From: Acidimicrobiaceae bacterium
GTDB lineage: Bacteria; Actinomycetota; Acidimicrobiia; Acidimicrobiales; Aldehydirespiratoraceae
DNA length: 64,000 nucleotides
Assembly: GCA_009842325.1 (NCBI GenBank)
Contig: VYFQ01000008.1
Coordinates: 1-64,000 of the forward strand
Reading direction: 5' to 3'
Below are positions 43,492-52,474 of this stretch, piece after piece. The position numbers and the translations under genes were made by a program. The notes beneath the pieces are model-generated. The model saw nothing but the letters and a program-made list of their open reading frames with translations. It was not told the DNA's origin and made no database searches. Position 1 is the first letter of the stretch. The number at the start of each line of letters is the position of its first letter.

Positions 43492-45254
43492 CGGGAAGGC
43501 GCCGACGCTATCAGGCCCAGAGCGAGGGCGGAGCGGACCGCCGAGGCCGCAGTGTGGCCCAGGCCGCAGATGGAGGCATCCACCATGACCTCGGCCATCT
43601 CGTCGATCAGAGCCCGGCGGGCCGGCGACAGCGACCCTCTCCTCTGCATCTGAACCAGCGTCTCATGCTGGCGCACCGCGCCGACCCGGCACGGGACGCA
43701 CTGCCCGCACGACTCGTTGCGGAAGAACTCGGCGATGCGCACCACGACATCGGTCATGTCGTCCGACGTGTCGAAGGCCATCACCACGCCCGAGCCGAGG
43801 GTGGTGCCCGCGGCCCGGGTGTCCTCCAGCGTCAGCGGCAAGCCGAGCGAGTCGGGGCCGACGAACGATCCGGCCGCGCCGCCCATCAGCACCGCCTGCA
43901 GCTCGCCGTTGCCGGAGATGCCGCCCGCCAGTTCCAGCAGGTCGCCCAGAGTCGTGCCGAACGCAACCTCGTAGAGGCCGGGCCGCCCGACCTTTCCCGA
44001 CAGGCAGAGCAGCTTGGTGCCGGGAGAGCGCTCGGTCCCGCGGGTCCGGTAGGCGTCGGCACCCTCGAGGATGATGTCGAGGACGTTGAGCAGGGTCTCA
44101 GGATTGTTGATGGCGGTGGGCTCGCCGAAGAGGCCGTGGGTGGTGGGGAACGGCGGCTTGTTGCGGGGCTCTCCCCGGAACCCCTCGAGCGAGTTGAACA
44201 GGGCCGTCTCCTCGCCGCAGATGTAGGCACCCGCCCCCCGCCAGATGGCTATGTCGAAGTCGTGGCCGGTGCCCGCCGCGTCCTTGCCGAGAAGCCCGGC
44301 GGCCCGGGCCGCGTCGATGGCCCCCTGAAGTCGGGCGGTGGCCAGCGGGTACTCGCCGCGGATGTAGATCCAGCCGTTCTGCGCGCCGGTGGCCAGACCG
44401 GCGATGGTCATGGTCTCGATCACCGCGAACGGGTCTTGCTCCATGACGATGCGATCCTTGAACGTGCCCGGCTCGGACTCGTCGCAGTTGGCCACCACGT
44501 GCTTGGGCCGCCCGGTCTCGGCGGCCACGGCCCGCCACTTCACCCCGGTGGGGAAGGCAGCTCCGCCCCGTCCCGACAGCCCCGAGGCGGCCACCGCCTC
44601 CAACACCGCCTCCGCGCCCATCTCGCCGGCCCGTCGCAGCGCCCGGTAACCGCCGTGGGCGAGGTAGGACTCCAGCGACTCGGGGTCGGCCACGCCGATG
44701 CGGCGCAGCAGGCGCAGCGACTCGTCGCCAGCCTGGGGCAGTTCGAAGGGCTCGTCGTCGGCGGGCACATGATCGGGCCGTCCCCCGGCGCCCTGCACGA
44801 ACAGCGCGGGAGCGCGCTCACACTGACCCAAGCAGGGCCCCAGGTGCACATGGCCGCCCGCCGCCCGCACCGAGGCGGCCAGGTCGTCGTATCCCGCGAT
44901 CTGGCAAGCCGCGTCGACGCACACGTGGAATGTGTCGCCGTCGTGGGCGGGCGGCTCGGTGCGGAACAGGTCGTAGAAGGTGGCCACCCCGAACGCCTCG
45001 GCCGGGGGCACGTCCAACACCTCGGCCACATAGTTGATCCCGCCCGGGCTGATCCAGCCGGCCTCGTTCTGGAGGGCATGCAGCGCCGGCAACAGGAAGT
45101 GGCGGCGCTCGCGGCGCCGGGCCGTGCCGGATGTGTACAACCTCTCGGTCTCGGGGCGCACCACCGGGTCCACCCCCCGGGAGCGCAGCGCGGCATCGAC
45201 CGCGGCAGCCTCAGCGTCAGTGGCGCGGTCCGCGCCCAGGTAGATGTCGGTCAT
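43488..45254 (-). CDS. NAD-linked formate dehydrogenase flavin subunit (NuoE-NuoF fusion)
   Basis: A 588-residue protein. Residues ~45-155 form a NuoE-like thioredoxin-fold [2Fe-2S] domain (CVDAACQ and CLGQCERAP). A NuoF domain follows with SGRGGAAFPTGVKW (FMN/NADH site), NCDESEPGTFKDR, YICGEETALFNSLEG and the [4Fe-4S] motif ESCGQCVPCR. It passes electrons from the Fe-S chain to NAD+. It lies between the catalytic (3-nt gap) and Fe-S (4-nt overlap) subunit genes. Confidence 0.92.
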   Translation of the reverse strand: MTDIYLGADRATDAEAAAVDAALRSRGVDPVVRPETERLYTSGTARRRERRHFLLPALHALQNEAGWISPGGINYVAEVLDVPPAEAFGVATFYDLFRTEPPAHDGDTFHVCVDAACQIAGYDDLAASVRAAGGHVHLGPCLGQCERAPALFVQGAGGRPDHVPADDEPFELPQAGDESLRLLRRIGVADPESLESYLAHGGYRALRRAGEMGAEAVLEAVAASGLSGRGGAAFPTGVKWRAVAAETGRPKHVVANCDESEPGTFKDRIVMEQDPFAVIETMTIAGLATGAQNGWIYIRGEYPLATARLQGAIDAARAAGLLGKDAAGTGHDFDIAIWRGAGAYICGEETALFNSLEGFRGEPRNKPPFPTTHGLFGEPTAINNPETLLNVLDIILEGADAYRTRGTERSPGTKLLCLSGKVGRPGLYEVAFGTTLGDLLELAGGISGNGELQAVLMGGAAGSFVGPDSLGLPLTLEDTRAAGTTLGSGVVMAFDTSDDMTDVVVRIAEFFRNESCGQCVPCRVGAVRQHETLVQMQRRGSLSPARRALIDEMAEVMVDASICGLGHTAASAVRSALALGLIASAPSR

Positions 45255-45257
45255 GCG

Positions 45258-47186
45258 TTAGGCGCCGGCAGGCTCCGGTTCGAGCTTGGAGATGCGGATG
45301 GCGGCCGCCTTGAATTCTGCTGTACCCGAGCGCGGATCCCACTCGTCGTTGGTCAGCACGTTGGCGTCCACCAGTTCCGGGAAATGGAACGTCGTGAACG
45401 TCAAGCCCGCGGGGATGTCGGGCTGGAGGCGCACGTCCATCTCCACCGAGCCGCGGGGTGAGCTCACCAGCACCCGCTCGCCGTCGGCGATGCCGAGTTC
45501 GGCCGCGTCGGCCGGGTTGATGTCGAGGGCGTCGCCGTAGCGGATAGGCGAGGCGTAGCCGCCCGACTGGACGCCGGTGTTGTAGGAGTCGAGCGCCCGG
45601 CCGGTGGTGAGCCGCAGCGGGAACTCGTCGGAGAGCCGCTCCTTGGGCGGAGCGTGATGGGTGACACTGAACGGCGCCGGATCCCGGCCCTCCAGATCGT
45701 CGGCCCACAGCCAGCCGTGGAGGAACTCCGAGCCGGGGTCGTCCTCGCTGACGCAGGGCCACTGGATGCCGCCGGACTTCTCAAGCCGCTCCCAGGACAT
45801 GCCGGTGTGCATGGGCGACAGCGACCTCATCTCGTCCCACAGCTCCTCGGGGCTGGGATGGCCCCAGGAGACGCCGAGGCGGCGGGCCAGCTCGCCGATG
45901 ATGTCGATGTCGTGGCGGGCCTGGCCGGGCGGCGGCACCGCGGGGCGCACCCGCTGAACCCGCCGCTCGCTGGAGGTGACCGTGCCCTCCGACTCGGCCC
46001 ACGCCACCGAGGCCGGCAGCACGACGTCGGCCATCTCCGCGGTGCGGGTCATGAAGATGTCCTGCACCACCAGAATGTCGAGCCCGGCCAGCAGTTTGCG
46101 GGCGTGCTCCACGTCGGCCTCGGAGTCGGCCGGGTTCTCGCCGATCACGTAGCAGGCTCGCAGCTCGCCGGCCTCCATCGCCTCGAACATCAACGTCAGG
46201 TGCTTGCCGGGCACGCCGTTGAGCTCTGTGCCGTAGACGGCCTCGAACTTGGCTCGCACCTCGTCGTCGGCGACGTCCTGGAAGCCGGGGAACTTGTTGG
46301 GTATGGCGCCCATGTCGCCGCCGCCCTGCACGTTGTTCTGGCCTCTAAGGGGGCACAGTCCCGAGCCCCAGCGGCCCACATGACCGGTGAGCAGGGCTAG
46401 GTTGCAGAGCGATACCACGTTGTCGACCGCGTTGTGGTGCTCGGTGATGCCGAGGGTCCACAGGATCTGGGCCTTGGGTGCGGTGGCGTAGGCGTGGGCC
46501 ATCTCCCGGATGGCCTCCGCGGGCACGCCCGTCTGTTCGGCCGCCCAGTCGAGGGTGTACGACTCGACGTGGGCGGCGTAGGCCTCGAAGCCCTGGGTGG
46601 AGTGGGCGATGAAGTCGGGATCGTGCAACCCGGCGTGGATGATCTCGCGCCCCATGGCGTTGGCCAGCGCGATGTCGGTACCGACCGACAGTCCCAGCCA
46701 GCGGTCGGCGAACTTGGCGGAGGAGGTGCGCCGGGGGTCGATGGCGTACATCCGGGCGCCGTTGCGGAGGCCCTTGAGGACGTGGTGGAAGAAGATCGGG
46801 TGGGCTTCACGGGCGTTGGAGCCCCACAGCAGGATGACGTCGGCTTGCTCGACCTCCGCGTACGACGAGGTCCCGCCTCCCGCTCCGAACACTGTCGCCA
46901 GACCGACGACGGAGGGAGCATGTCAAGTTCGGTTGCAGGAGTCGATGTTGTTCGACCCGATTGCCGTGCGGATGAACTTCTGGGCGGCGTAGTTCATCTC
47001 GTTGGTGGCCTTCGAGCAGCTGAACATGCCGAAGCCGTCCGGTCCGTGGCGGTCGAGGACGGCTCGGAAGCCGTCGGTGGCCCGGTCGAGGGCCTCGTCC
47101 CAGGTGGCTGGACGCAGCCTCCCGTTGTCGCGCACCATCGGAGTGGTCAGCCGCGGCAGCCGCTTGTCGCGTGATCGTCCGCCCAT
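45258..47186 (-). CDS. fdhA: Selenocysteine-containing formate dehydrogenase catalytic subunit
   Basis: Oxidises formate to CO2 at a Mo/W-bis-MGD site. It reads as one 642-residue frame if the UGA at 46925-46923 encodes Sec88: NNIDSCNRT-Sec-HAPSVVGLAT, aligning with the Sec-His-x-Pro-Ser-Val active site of E. coli FdhF. Downstream family motifs are WGSNAREAHPIFFHH, LGITEHHNAVDNV and CPLRGQNNVQGGGDMGA, then the C-terminal cofactor domain. The N-terminal [4Fe-4S] domain is missing and encoded by the 42631-43491 gene. Start ATG at 47186 with AAGGAGG upstream. A standard caller would split this into 87- and 544-residue fragments. Confidence 0.9.
46876..46925 (-). promoter_or_regulatory. UGA(Sec) codon and SECIS-like hairpin
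   Basis: UGA at 46925-46923. A predicted hairpin spans 46919-46876: CUCCC pairs with GGGAG, UCC with GGA and GUCG with CGAC, with an apical loop containing GGUCUG. The GGUCUG lies 18 nt after UGA, the spacing I recall for E. coli fdhF. Part of the agreement is forced by the shared Gly-Leu codons, so the fold needs testing. Confidence 0.65.
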
Positions 47187-47229
47187 TTGCCCCTTTCCTC
47201 CTTGTTGTTCTGAGCGCAGCCCTCGAGCG

Positions 47230-48111
47230 TCAGCCCAGTGACAGAGTCTCGCGGGCCTGATCCGGAGACTGGATTCTGCCCCCCATTGCTTCCACTACCT
47301 CACGGGCCCGGTGCACCAGATCCGCGTTCGACGCGAACACGCCCCGAGCGAGGTACAGGTTGTCCTCCAGGCCCACTCTGATGTGCCCGCCGAGCAGCAT
47401 GGACTGGGCCACCCAGGGGATCTGGTTGGCCGACAGCGCGAAGCTGGTGAACTCGGAGCCGGCCGGCAGCAGGCGGGTCAGTGCGGCCAGCAGGCCCACA
47501 TCGGTGGGCGTGCCGTAGGGGATGCCGGTGCACAGCTGGACCCATGGCGGATCGGCGATCAGGCCCTCGTCCACCAGCGTGTTGGCCAGCCACAGGTGAC
47601 CGGTGTCGAAGATCTCCAGCTCGGGCTTGACTCCGAGCTCCCGGACCCGCTTGGCCATGTCGCGGATCATGTTCGGGGTACTCACGTACACCTGGTGGCC
47701 CTCGCCGAAGTTCAGGGTGCCGCAGTCGATGCTGCACATGTCGGGCTTTAGGGCCTCCACGTGGGCGAGGCGCTCCAGGCCGCTCACCAGGTCGGTGCCG
47801 TCGGACCCGAAGTCGAAGGGGTCGGGATCGCCGATCAGCAGGTCACCGCCCATGCCGGCGGTGGTGTTGATGATCACGTCACCGTTGGCCGCCCTCACCT
47901 GCTCGAGCACCTGGCGGTACAGGTCCACGTCGCGTGTGCCCTTGCCGGTGGAGGGATCGCGCACGTGGATGTGCACGATGGCCGCGCCCGCATCGGCTGC
48001 CTCCAGCGCGGCCGTCGCGATCTGAGAGGGCGTTATCGGCAGGTCGGGATGCTTGCCGGCGGTGTCGCCCGCACCGGTCACCGCGCAGGTGATGATCGGG
48101 TTGCGGTTCAC
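47230..48111 (-). CDS. BKACE family beta-keto acid cleavage enzyme (DUF849)
   Basis: A 293-residue TIM-barrel Zn enzyme that condenses a beta-keto acid with acetyl-CoA to give acetoacetate and a new CoA ester (3-keto-5-aminohexanoate cleavage and relatives). IITCAVTGAG, AAIVHIHVRDPSTGKGTRD (Zn His pair), PDMCSIDCGTLNFG and GGHIRVGLEDNLY are family motifs. The GTG at 48111 lies 7 nt from TAGGGT; the adjacent ATG at 48114 is an alternative. It is 43 nt upstream of the formate dehydrogenase operon, same strand. Confidence 0.87.
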   Translation of the reverse strand: MNRNPIITCAVTGAGDTAGKHPDLPITPSQIATAALEAADAGAAIVHIHVRDPSTGKGTRDVDLYRQVLEQVRAANGDVIINTTAGMGGDLLIGDPDPFDFGSDGTDLVSGLERLAHVEALKPDMCSIDCGTLNFGEGHQVYVSTPNMIRDMAKRVRELGVKPELEIFDTGHLWLANTLVDEGLIADPPWVQLCTGIPYGTPTDVGLLAALTRLLPAGSEFTSFALSANQIPWVAQSMLLGGHIRVGLEDNLYLARGVFASNADLVHRAREVVEAMGGRIQSPDQARETLSLG

Positions 48112-48118
48112 CATCCCA

Positions 48119-48124
48119 ACCCTA
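48119..48124 (-). promoter_or_regulatory. -10 element (TAGGGT) of the BKACE/formate dehydrogenase unit
   Basis: TAGGGT, 7 nt, GTG at 48111. Confidence 0.45.
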
Positions 48125-48193
48125 CCGCGCCCGGCAGGCGCGGACTGCCTCCGGTGAGGGCTTGCGAGCACGGCCAACCGCCCGGGATACCGA

Positions 48194-48199
48194 TACGGT
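48194..48199 (+). promoter_or_regulatory. -10 element (TACGGT) of proS
   Basis: TACGGT, 9 nt, ATG at 48209. Confidence 0.4.
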
Positions 48200-48208
48200 G
48201 ACGGAGCC

Positions 48209-49912
48209 ATGAGATGGTCGAAGCTGTTCATCCCGACGCTGCGCGACGCACCCGCCGACGCCGAGGCGGCCAGCCACAAGCTGCTGGTCCGCGGCGGGTT
48301 CATACGACAGCTCCACGCCGGCCACTACTCGCTGCTGCCCCTGGGTCTGCGGGTGCATGACAAGGTCGAGAACATCGTGCGCCAGGGCATGGAGGAGATA
48401 GGCGCCCAGGAGTTCCTGCTGCCGGCCATGCACCCGGCGTCGATCTGGCAGCGTTCGGGGCGCTGGGACTCGGTCGGTCCCGAGATGTTCCGGCTCCAGG
48501 ACCGCAAGGACGCCGACCTCGCCTTGGGGATGACCCACGAGGAGGTGTTCAGCGAGATCGCCAGGGAGATCACGTCGTACCGGTCGCTGCCCCAGATCTG
48601 GTACCAGATCCAGTGGAAGTTCCGCGACGAGCCCCGGCCCAAGTCGGGCCTGCTGCGGGTGCGCGAGTTCGCCATGAAGGACAGCTACTCCTTCGACCTC
48701 GACGACGCCGGGCTGGACCACGCCTTCGAGATCCACCGGGAGGCCTACATCCGGACCTTCCAGCGGCTCTCGCTCGACGCCATCGCGGTTCAGGCTTCGT
48801 CGGGCATGATGGGCGGCACTGGGTCGGTCGAGTTCATGGTGCCCTCCCCCGCCGGCGAGGACGACATCGCCCTCTGCTCGGGCGGCGGCTATGCGGCCAA
48901 CGTGGAGCGGGCCACGTCCAAGCTGGCGCCCGTCGACGACGGCGATCACAGCGACGAGCTCACCCGGTTCCCGACCCCGGGAGTGCGCACCATCGCCGCG
49001 CTGGAGGCGGTGGAGGGCGGTGCGCCCGCCCACCGCCAGATCAAGACCATGGTGATGGTGCTGGACGGCTCCATGACGCTGGCTCTGCTACGGGGCGACC
49101 ACCAGCTCAACCTCCAGAAACTCGCCGACGGGACGGGAGCCGTCGACATCCGCCCGGCCGAGCCGGACGAGACGCTGGAACGGCTGGGCGCCCATCCCGG
49201 CTCACTCGGTGCGGTGGGCGTGAAGGACCTGCGGATCGTGGCCGACCACGCCCTGCGGGGGCGAAGAAACCTGGCCACCGGCGCCAACACCGACGACTGG
49301 CACTACTCGGGGGTGGACATCGACCGGGACATTGAAGTGGACGAATGGCTCGACCTGCGAGAGGTGTCGGCCGGGGAGCCGTGCGTGACCTGCGGCCAGC
49401 CCTTGGAGGTGGTCCGCTGCATCGAGGCCGGCCACATCTTCAAGTTGGGCCGGCGCTACGCCGAGGCCATGGGCGCCACCGTGCTGGACGCCGACGGGGT
49501 GGAGCGCCCCATCACCATGGGCTCCTACGGCATCGGCATCGGGCGGGCCATGGCCGCGGTGGCCGAGGTGCACCACGACGACCGGGGCCTCGTCTGGCCG
49601 GTAGCGGTGGCGCCCTACGAGACGGTGATCACTGTGGCCAGCATGCGTGATGACGCCGCGGTGGCCGCGGCCGACCGGCTGTACGGCGACCTCCAAGGGC
49701 AGGGTGTGGAGGTCCTGCTGGACGATCGCGACGCGCGGGCCGGCGTGAAGTTCGCCGACTCCGAACTGGTCGGCATCCCGTGGCGGATCACGGCGGGCCG
49801 GGCGGTGGCCGACGGCGAGGTCGAGCTCACTGAGCGGGCCACCGGCGACACGCAGCGGGTCAGGATCGAGGATGCCGCGGCCCAGGTGGCCCAGCGGTTG
49901 GCCGGCACCTAA
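48209..49912 (+). CDS. proS: Proline--tRNA ligase
   Basis: A 567-residue bacterial-type class II synthetase that charges tRNA-Pro. The N-terminal MRWSKLFIPTLRDAPADAEAASHKLL and FIRQLHAGHYSLLPLGLRV lead to motif 2 (FRDEPRPKSGLLRVREFAMKDSYSF). The editing/insertion domain occupies the middle, motif 3 is MGSYGIGIGRAMAAVAE, and an anticodon-binding domain ends the protein. Length is normal for the family. Divergent from the BKACE gene. Confidence 0.96.
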   Translation: MRWSKLFIPTLRDAPADAEAASHKLLVRGGFIRQLHAGHYSLLPLGLRVHDKVENIVRQGMEEIGAQEFLLPAMHPASIWQRSGRWDSVGPEMFRLQDRKDADLALGMTHEEVFSEIAREITSYRSLPQIWYQIQWKFRDEPRPKSGLLRVREFAMKDSYSFDLDDAGLDHAFEIHREAYIRTFQRLSLDAIAVQASSGMMGGTGSVEFMVPSPAGEDDIALCSGGGYAANVERATSKLAPVDDGDHSDELTRFPTPGVRTIAALEAVEGGAPAHRQIKTMVMVLDGSMTLALLRGDHQLNLQKLADGTGAVDIRPAEPDETLERLGAHPGSLGAVGVKDLRIVADHALRGRRNLATGANTDDWHYSGVDIDRDIEVDEWLDLREVSAGEPCVTCGQPLEVVRCIEAGHIFKLGRRYAEAMGATVLDADGVERPITMGSYGIGIGRAMAAVAEVHHDDRGLVWPVAVAPYETVITVASMRDDAAVAAADRLYGDLQGQGVEVLLDDRDARAGVKFADSELVGIPWRITAGRAVADGEVELTERATGDTQRVRIEDAAAQVAQRLAGT

Positions 49913-49930
49913 TCCTGGGGCGGCCGGCTC

Positions 49931-50674
49931 TCAGTCCGATAGTTGCATCGAGAGGCGGCCGGCCGCCTCGATCACCGCCATGCCGAGGTCGTGGGTGTCG
50001 TCGGGGTTCGGGAACCGGTACGCCGGCCCGTGGACGTGCAGGGCGGCCTCCACGTGTCCCCCGCTCTCGAATATGGGGGCGGCCACGGAGTTGAGTTCCT
50101 CAGCGAACTCCTCGTACACCCAGGCGTACCCGATGCTGCGGATCTGCTCGAGGCGGTCCCGGAGTTCGCCGGGGTCGGTCATAGTCCAGGGCGTGCACTG
50201 CACCAGCGGCGAGGTCAGGTACCGGTTGATGAAGTCGGGGCGCTGGTGGGCGAGGATCACCAGGCCCGAGGGCACGGCGTGCAGCGGGGCGTGCTCGCCT
50301 GTCCAGTCCCGCACCTGGATGTTGGAGGAGGACTCGGTCTGGTCGAGGTAGTAGACCTGCCCGCCGTCGATGATCGACAGCCCCGCGACCTCGTCCAGGC
50401 TCTCGGCCAGCTCCAGCAGGTGCGGCCGGGCCGCAGCCACCAGGTTGCGGCCCCGGGGAGCCGATCCGGCAAGATCGATGAGGCCCGAGCCCAGCCGGTA
50501 CTCGCCGCCGGCCTCGGTCTGTTCGACGGCCTGCTCCTCCTCGAGGGAGGCCAGCAGGCGGGCCACGGTGCTCTTGGGCAGGTCGACCCTCTCGGCCAGT
50601 TCGGTGACGCCCACCGGACCCAGCGCCAGCGCCCGCAACAGAGCGAACGACCGCTGGATCGACTGCACAGTCAC
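49931..50674 (-). CDS. IclR family transcriptional regulator
   Basis: A 247-residue regulator: N-terminal winged helix ([25 protein letters not shown]) and a C-terminal IclR effector domain ([14 protein letters not shown]). It is the last gene of the dehydrogenase-ETF operon, 19 nt behind etfA. The TTCYG-N5-CGGAA dyads at the operon's divergent promoter (55244-55276) and at the folD/serA promoter (63106-63120) are candidate binding sites (inference). Confidence 0.9.
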   Translation of the reverse strand: MTVQSIQRSFALLRALALGPVGVTELAERVDLPKSTVARLLASLEEEQAVEQTEAGGEYRLGSGLIDLAGSAPRGRNLVAAARPHLLELAESLDEVAGLSIIDGGQVYYLDQTESSSNIQVRDWTGEHAPLHAVPSGLVILAHQRPDFINRYLTSPLVQCTPWTMTDPGELRDRLEQIRSIGYAWVYEEFAEELNSVAAPIFESGGHVEAALHVHGPAYRFPNPDDTHDLGMAVIEAAGRLSMQLSD

Positions 50675-50693
50675 GTCAATGCCCTGAGTTCGC

Positions 50694-51701
50694 TCATGGC
50701 CGGTCCCGGCGTCGGCGGATCTCGGCGTTCATGGCCGGGATGACCTGGTGCAAGTCGCCTATCACCGCCCAGTCGGCCTTCACCACCATGTTGGCCTCGG
50801 GGTCGATGTTGATGGCCAGGATGTGCTTCGAGCCCATAGCGCCCACCCAGTGCTGGATGGCGCCGGAGATGCCCGAGGCGATGTAGATCTCGGGGGCGAT
50901 GCGGGTGCCCGTCTGGCCGACCTGGTCGGAGTGGGGCCGCCAGCCGTTGTTAGTGACGGCCCGGCTGCAGCCGACCCGGCCGCCCAGCAGCCCGGCCAGC
51001 TCCTCCAGCGGGGCGAACCCCTCGGCCGAGCCGACGCCGCGGCCTCCCCCCACCACAACGGGTGCCGTGGGCAGGGTGACCCCCGCCTCCAGCACCACCC
51101 GGTCCTTCACGACTGTGCGGGCCAGTTCGGCGTCCAGATCCACCAGCATGGCCTGAGTCTCGGGGGGTGCGGCGGGCGCGGGCTCGACCGGTGCAGAGGC
51201 CACCGTGTGCAGGCCGCAGGTGAGCAGCGCAGTGCCGGCCGTGGCGAGCGTGGCGTCCTCCAGCAGTGACCCTCCCCACTGGATGCGGGTCATGGTCCAC
51301 TGCCCGCCGTTGCCGGCAGGCGGGGCGATGTCGGTGCAGTTGGCGACGAACGGCCAGTCGAGGCGGGCCGCGGCCTGAGCCATCACCTCGTTGCCCCGCT
51401 CGCTGCCGCAGGCCAGAACGGCCCGCGGGCCGAGAACGCTCACGAGCTGCGCGATTGACTCTCCCCACGCCTCTGGACCGAAGTCGCTAAGCACTCCGTG
51501 CTCCACGGTGTACACCCGGGCGGCTCCGTGGGCGCCCGCCTCTTCCGCCGCCGGGCCCGGTCCGGCCGCGCAGGCGCCGATGACGGCCCCGTGCATCTCC
51601 ACGCCCATCTTCGCGGCCAGCGTCCGGCCGAAGGTGAGCGCCTCCCGGGCAGGCTCGCCGAGCGTGCCCCGGTCGTGCTCGAGCACCACCAGCAGCATCA
51701 C
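50694..51701 (-). CDS. etfA: Electron transfer flavoprotein alpha subunit
   Basis: A 335-residue ETF alpha. The C-terminal FAD domain has [21 protein letters not shown] and [25 protein letters not shown], the family signature. It accepts electrons from the adjacent dehydrogenase together with EtfB. Start overlaps the etfB stop by 4 nt. Confidence 0.95.
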   Translation of the reverse strand: MMLLVVLEHDRGTLGEPAREALTFGRTLAAKMGVEMHGAVIGACAAGPGPAAEEAGAHGAARVYTVEHGVLSDFGPEAWGESIAQLVSVLGPRAVLACGSERGNEVMAQAAARLDWPFVANCTDIAPPAGNGGQWTMTRIQWGGSLLEDATLATAGTALLTCGLHTVASAPVEPAPAAPPETQAMLVDLDAELARTVVKDRVVLEAGVTLPTAPVVVGGGRGVGSAEGFAPLEELAGLLGGRVGCSRAVTNNGWRPHSDQVGQTGTRIAPEIYIASGISGAIQHWVGAMGSKHILAINIDPEANMVVKADWAVIGDLHQVIPAMNAEIRRRRDRP

Positions 51702-52462
51702 AGGACCCCTAGTGCTTCGAGCACGTCGACGGCGGCGGGGGCGGCATCGGGGCCGTCGCCGAGGATCACGGTCTGCGACACGGTCTCCGCGGGCCGGTGC
51801 AGGCGGACCAGCGCCTGGTCACCGGCGCCGGCGTCGAGTTCGAGCGTGGTGATCTCCAGCTTCTTGGACGCCAGCCGGCCCCTCATCGTCGGGTAGCGGG
51901 GCAGGTTGATGCCCTCCTTGACTCCGAGCGCCGCCGGCAGGTCCACCTCGTACACCTCGAAGCCGCCGTCGATCTCGCGGCGGGCCCGCACGCCCGATCC
52001 CTCTATCTCGATGCCCTTGATGCCGTTGACGATGGGACGACCCAGCGCATGGCAGACCCGCACCCCCACCTGGAAGCCACCCGAGTCGGCCGACTCGTTG
52101 CCGAACAGGATCAGGTCGAAGACGCCTCCGTCGGCTTCCAGCGATTGGATGGCCGCGGTCAAGGCCCGGGCCGTGCGTTGGGGGTCCCAGGCTGATCCAT
52201 CGGTCTGGATGAGCACGCCGTGGTGGGCACCCACCGAGGCCGCGTAGCGCAGTTGCTCGGCGGCCTCGGTCGGACCCAGGGTGAGCACAGTCACCTCGCC
52301 GCCGGTGCGTTCTGCAATCTGCACCGCCTCCTCTACGCCGCACTCCTCGTGGGGGCTGGTAGTGAAGCCGAGGTGGGCCGCATCCACGGCCAGGCCGTCG
52401 GCGGTGACGTTTATCTTTGCGCCGGGAGCCGGCACCCGCTTCACGCAGCACAGGATCCGCAT
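51698..52462 (-). CDS. etfB: Electron transfer flavoprotein beta subunit
   Basis: A 254-residue ETF beta beginning MRILCCVKRVPAPGAKINV. DLPAALGVKEGINLPRYPTMRG is the ETF-beta signature region. It pairs with the overlapping etfA; 12 nt behind the dehydrogenase gene, which makes that flavoprotein the likely electron donor. Confidence 0.95.
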   Translation of the reverse strand: MRILCCVKRVPAPGAKINVTADGLAVDAAHLGFTTSPHEECGVEEAVQIAERTGGEVTVLTLGPTEAAEQLRYAASVGAHHGVLIQTDGSAWDPQRTARALTAAIQSLEADGGVFDLILFGNESADSGGFQVGVRVCHALGRPIVNGIKGIEIEGSGVRARREIDGGFEVYEVDLPAALGVKEGINLPRYPTMRGRLASKKLEITTLELDAGAGDQALVRLHRPAETVSQTVILGDGPDAAPAAVDVLEALGVL

Positions 52463-52474
52463 TCCGCGTCCCCG

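Noticed and set aside
46893..46925. Interpretation of the formate dehydrogenase gene as a nonsense-interrupted pseudogene or two genes
   Set aside because: The stop is UGA, exactly at the conserved Sec position, both halves are in the same frame with intact motifs, and a SECIS-like hairpin follows.
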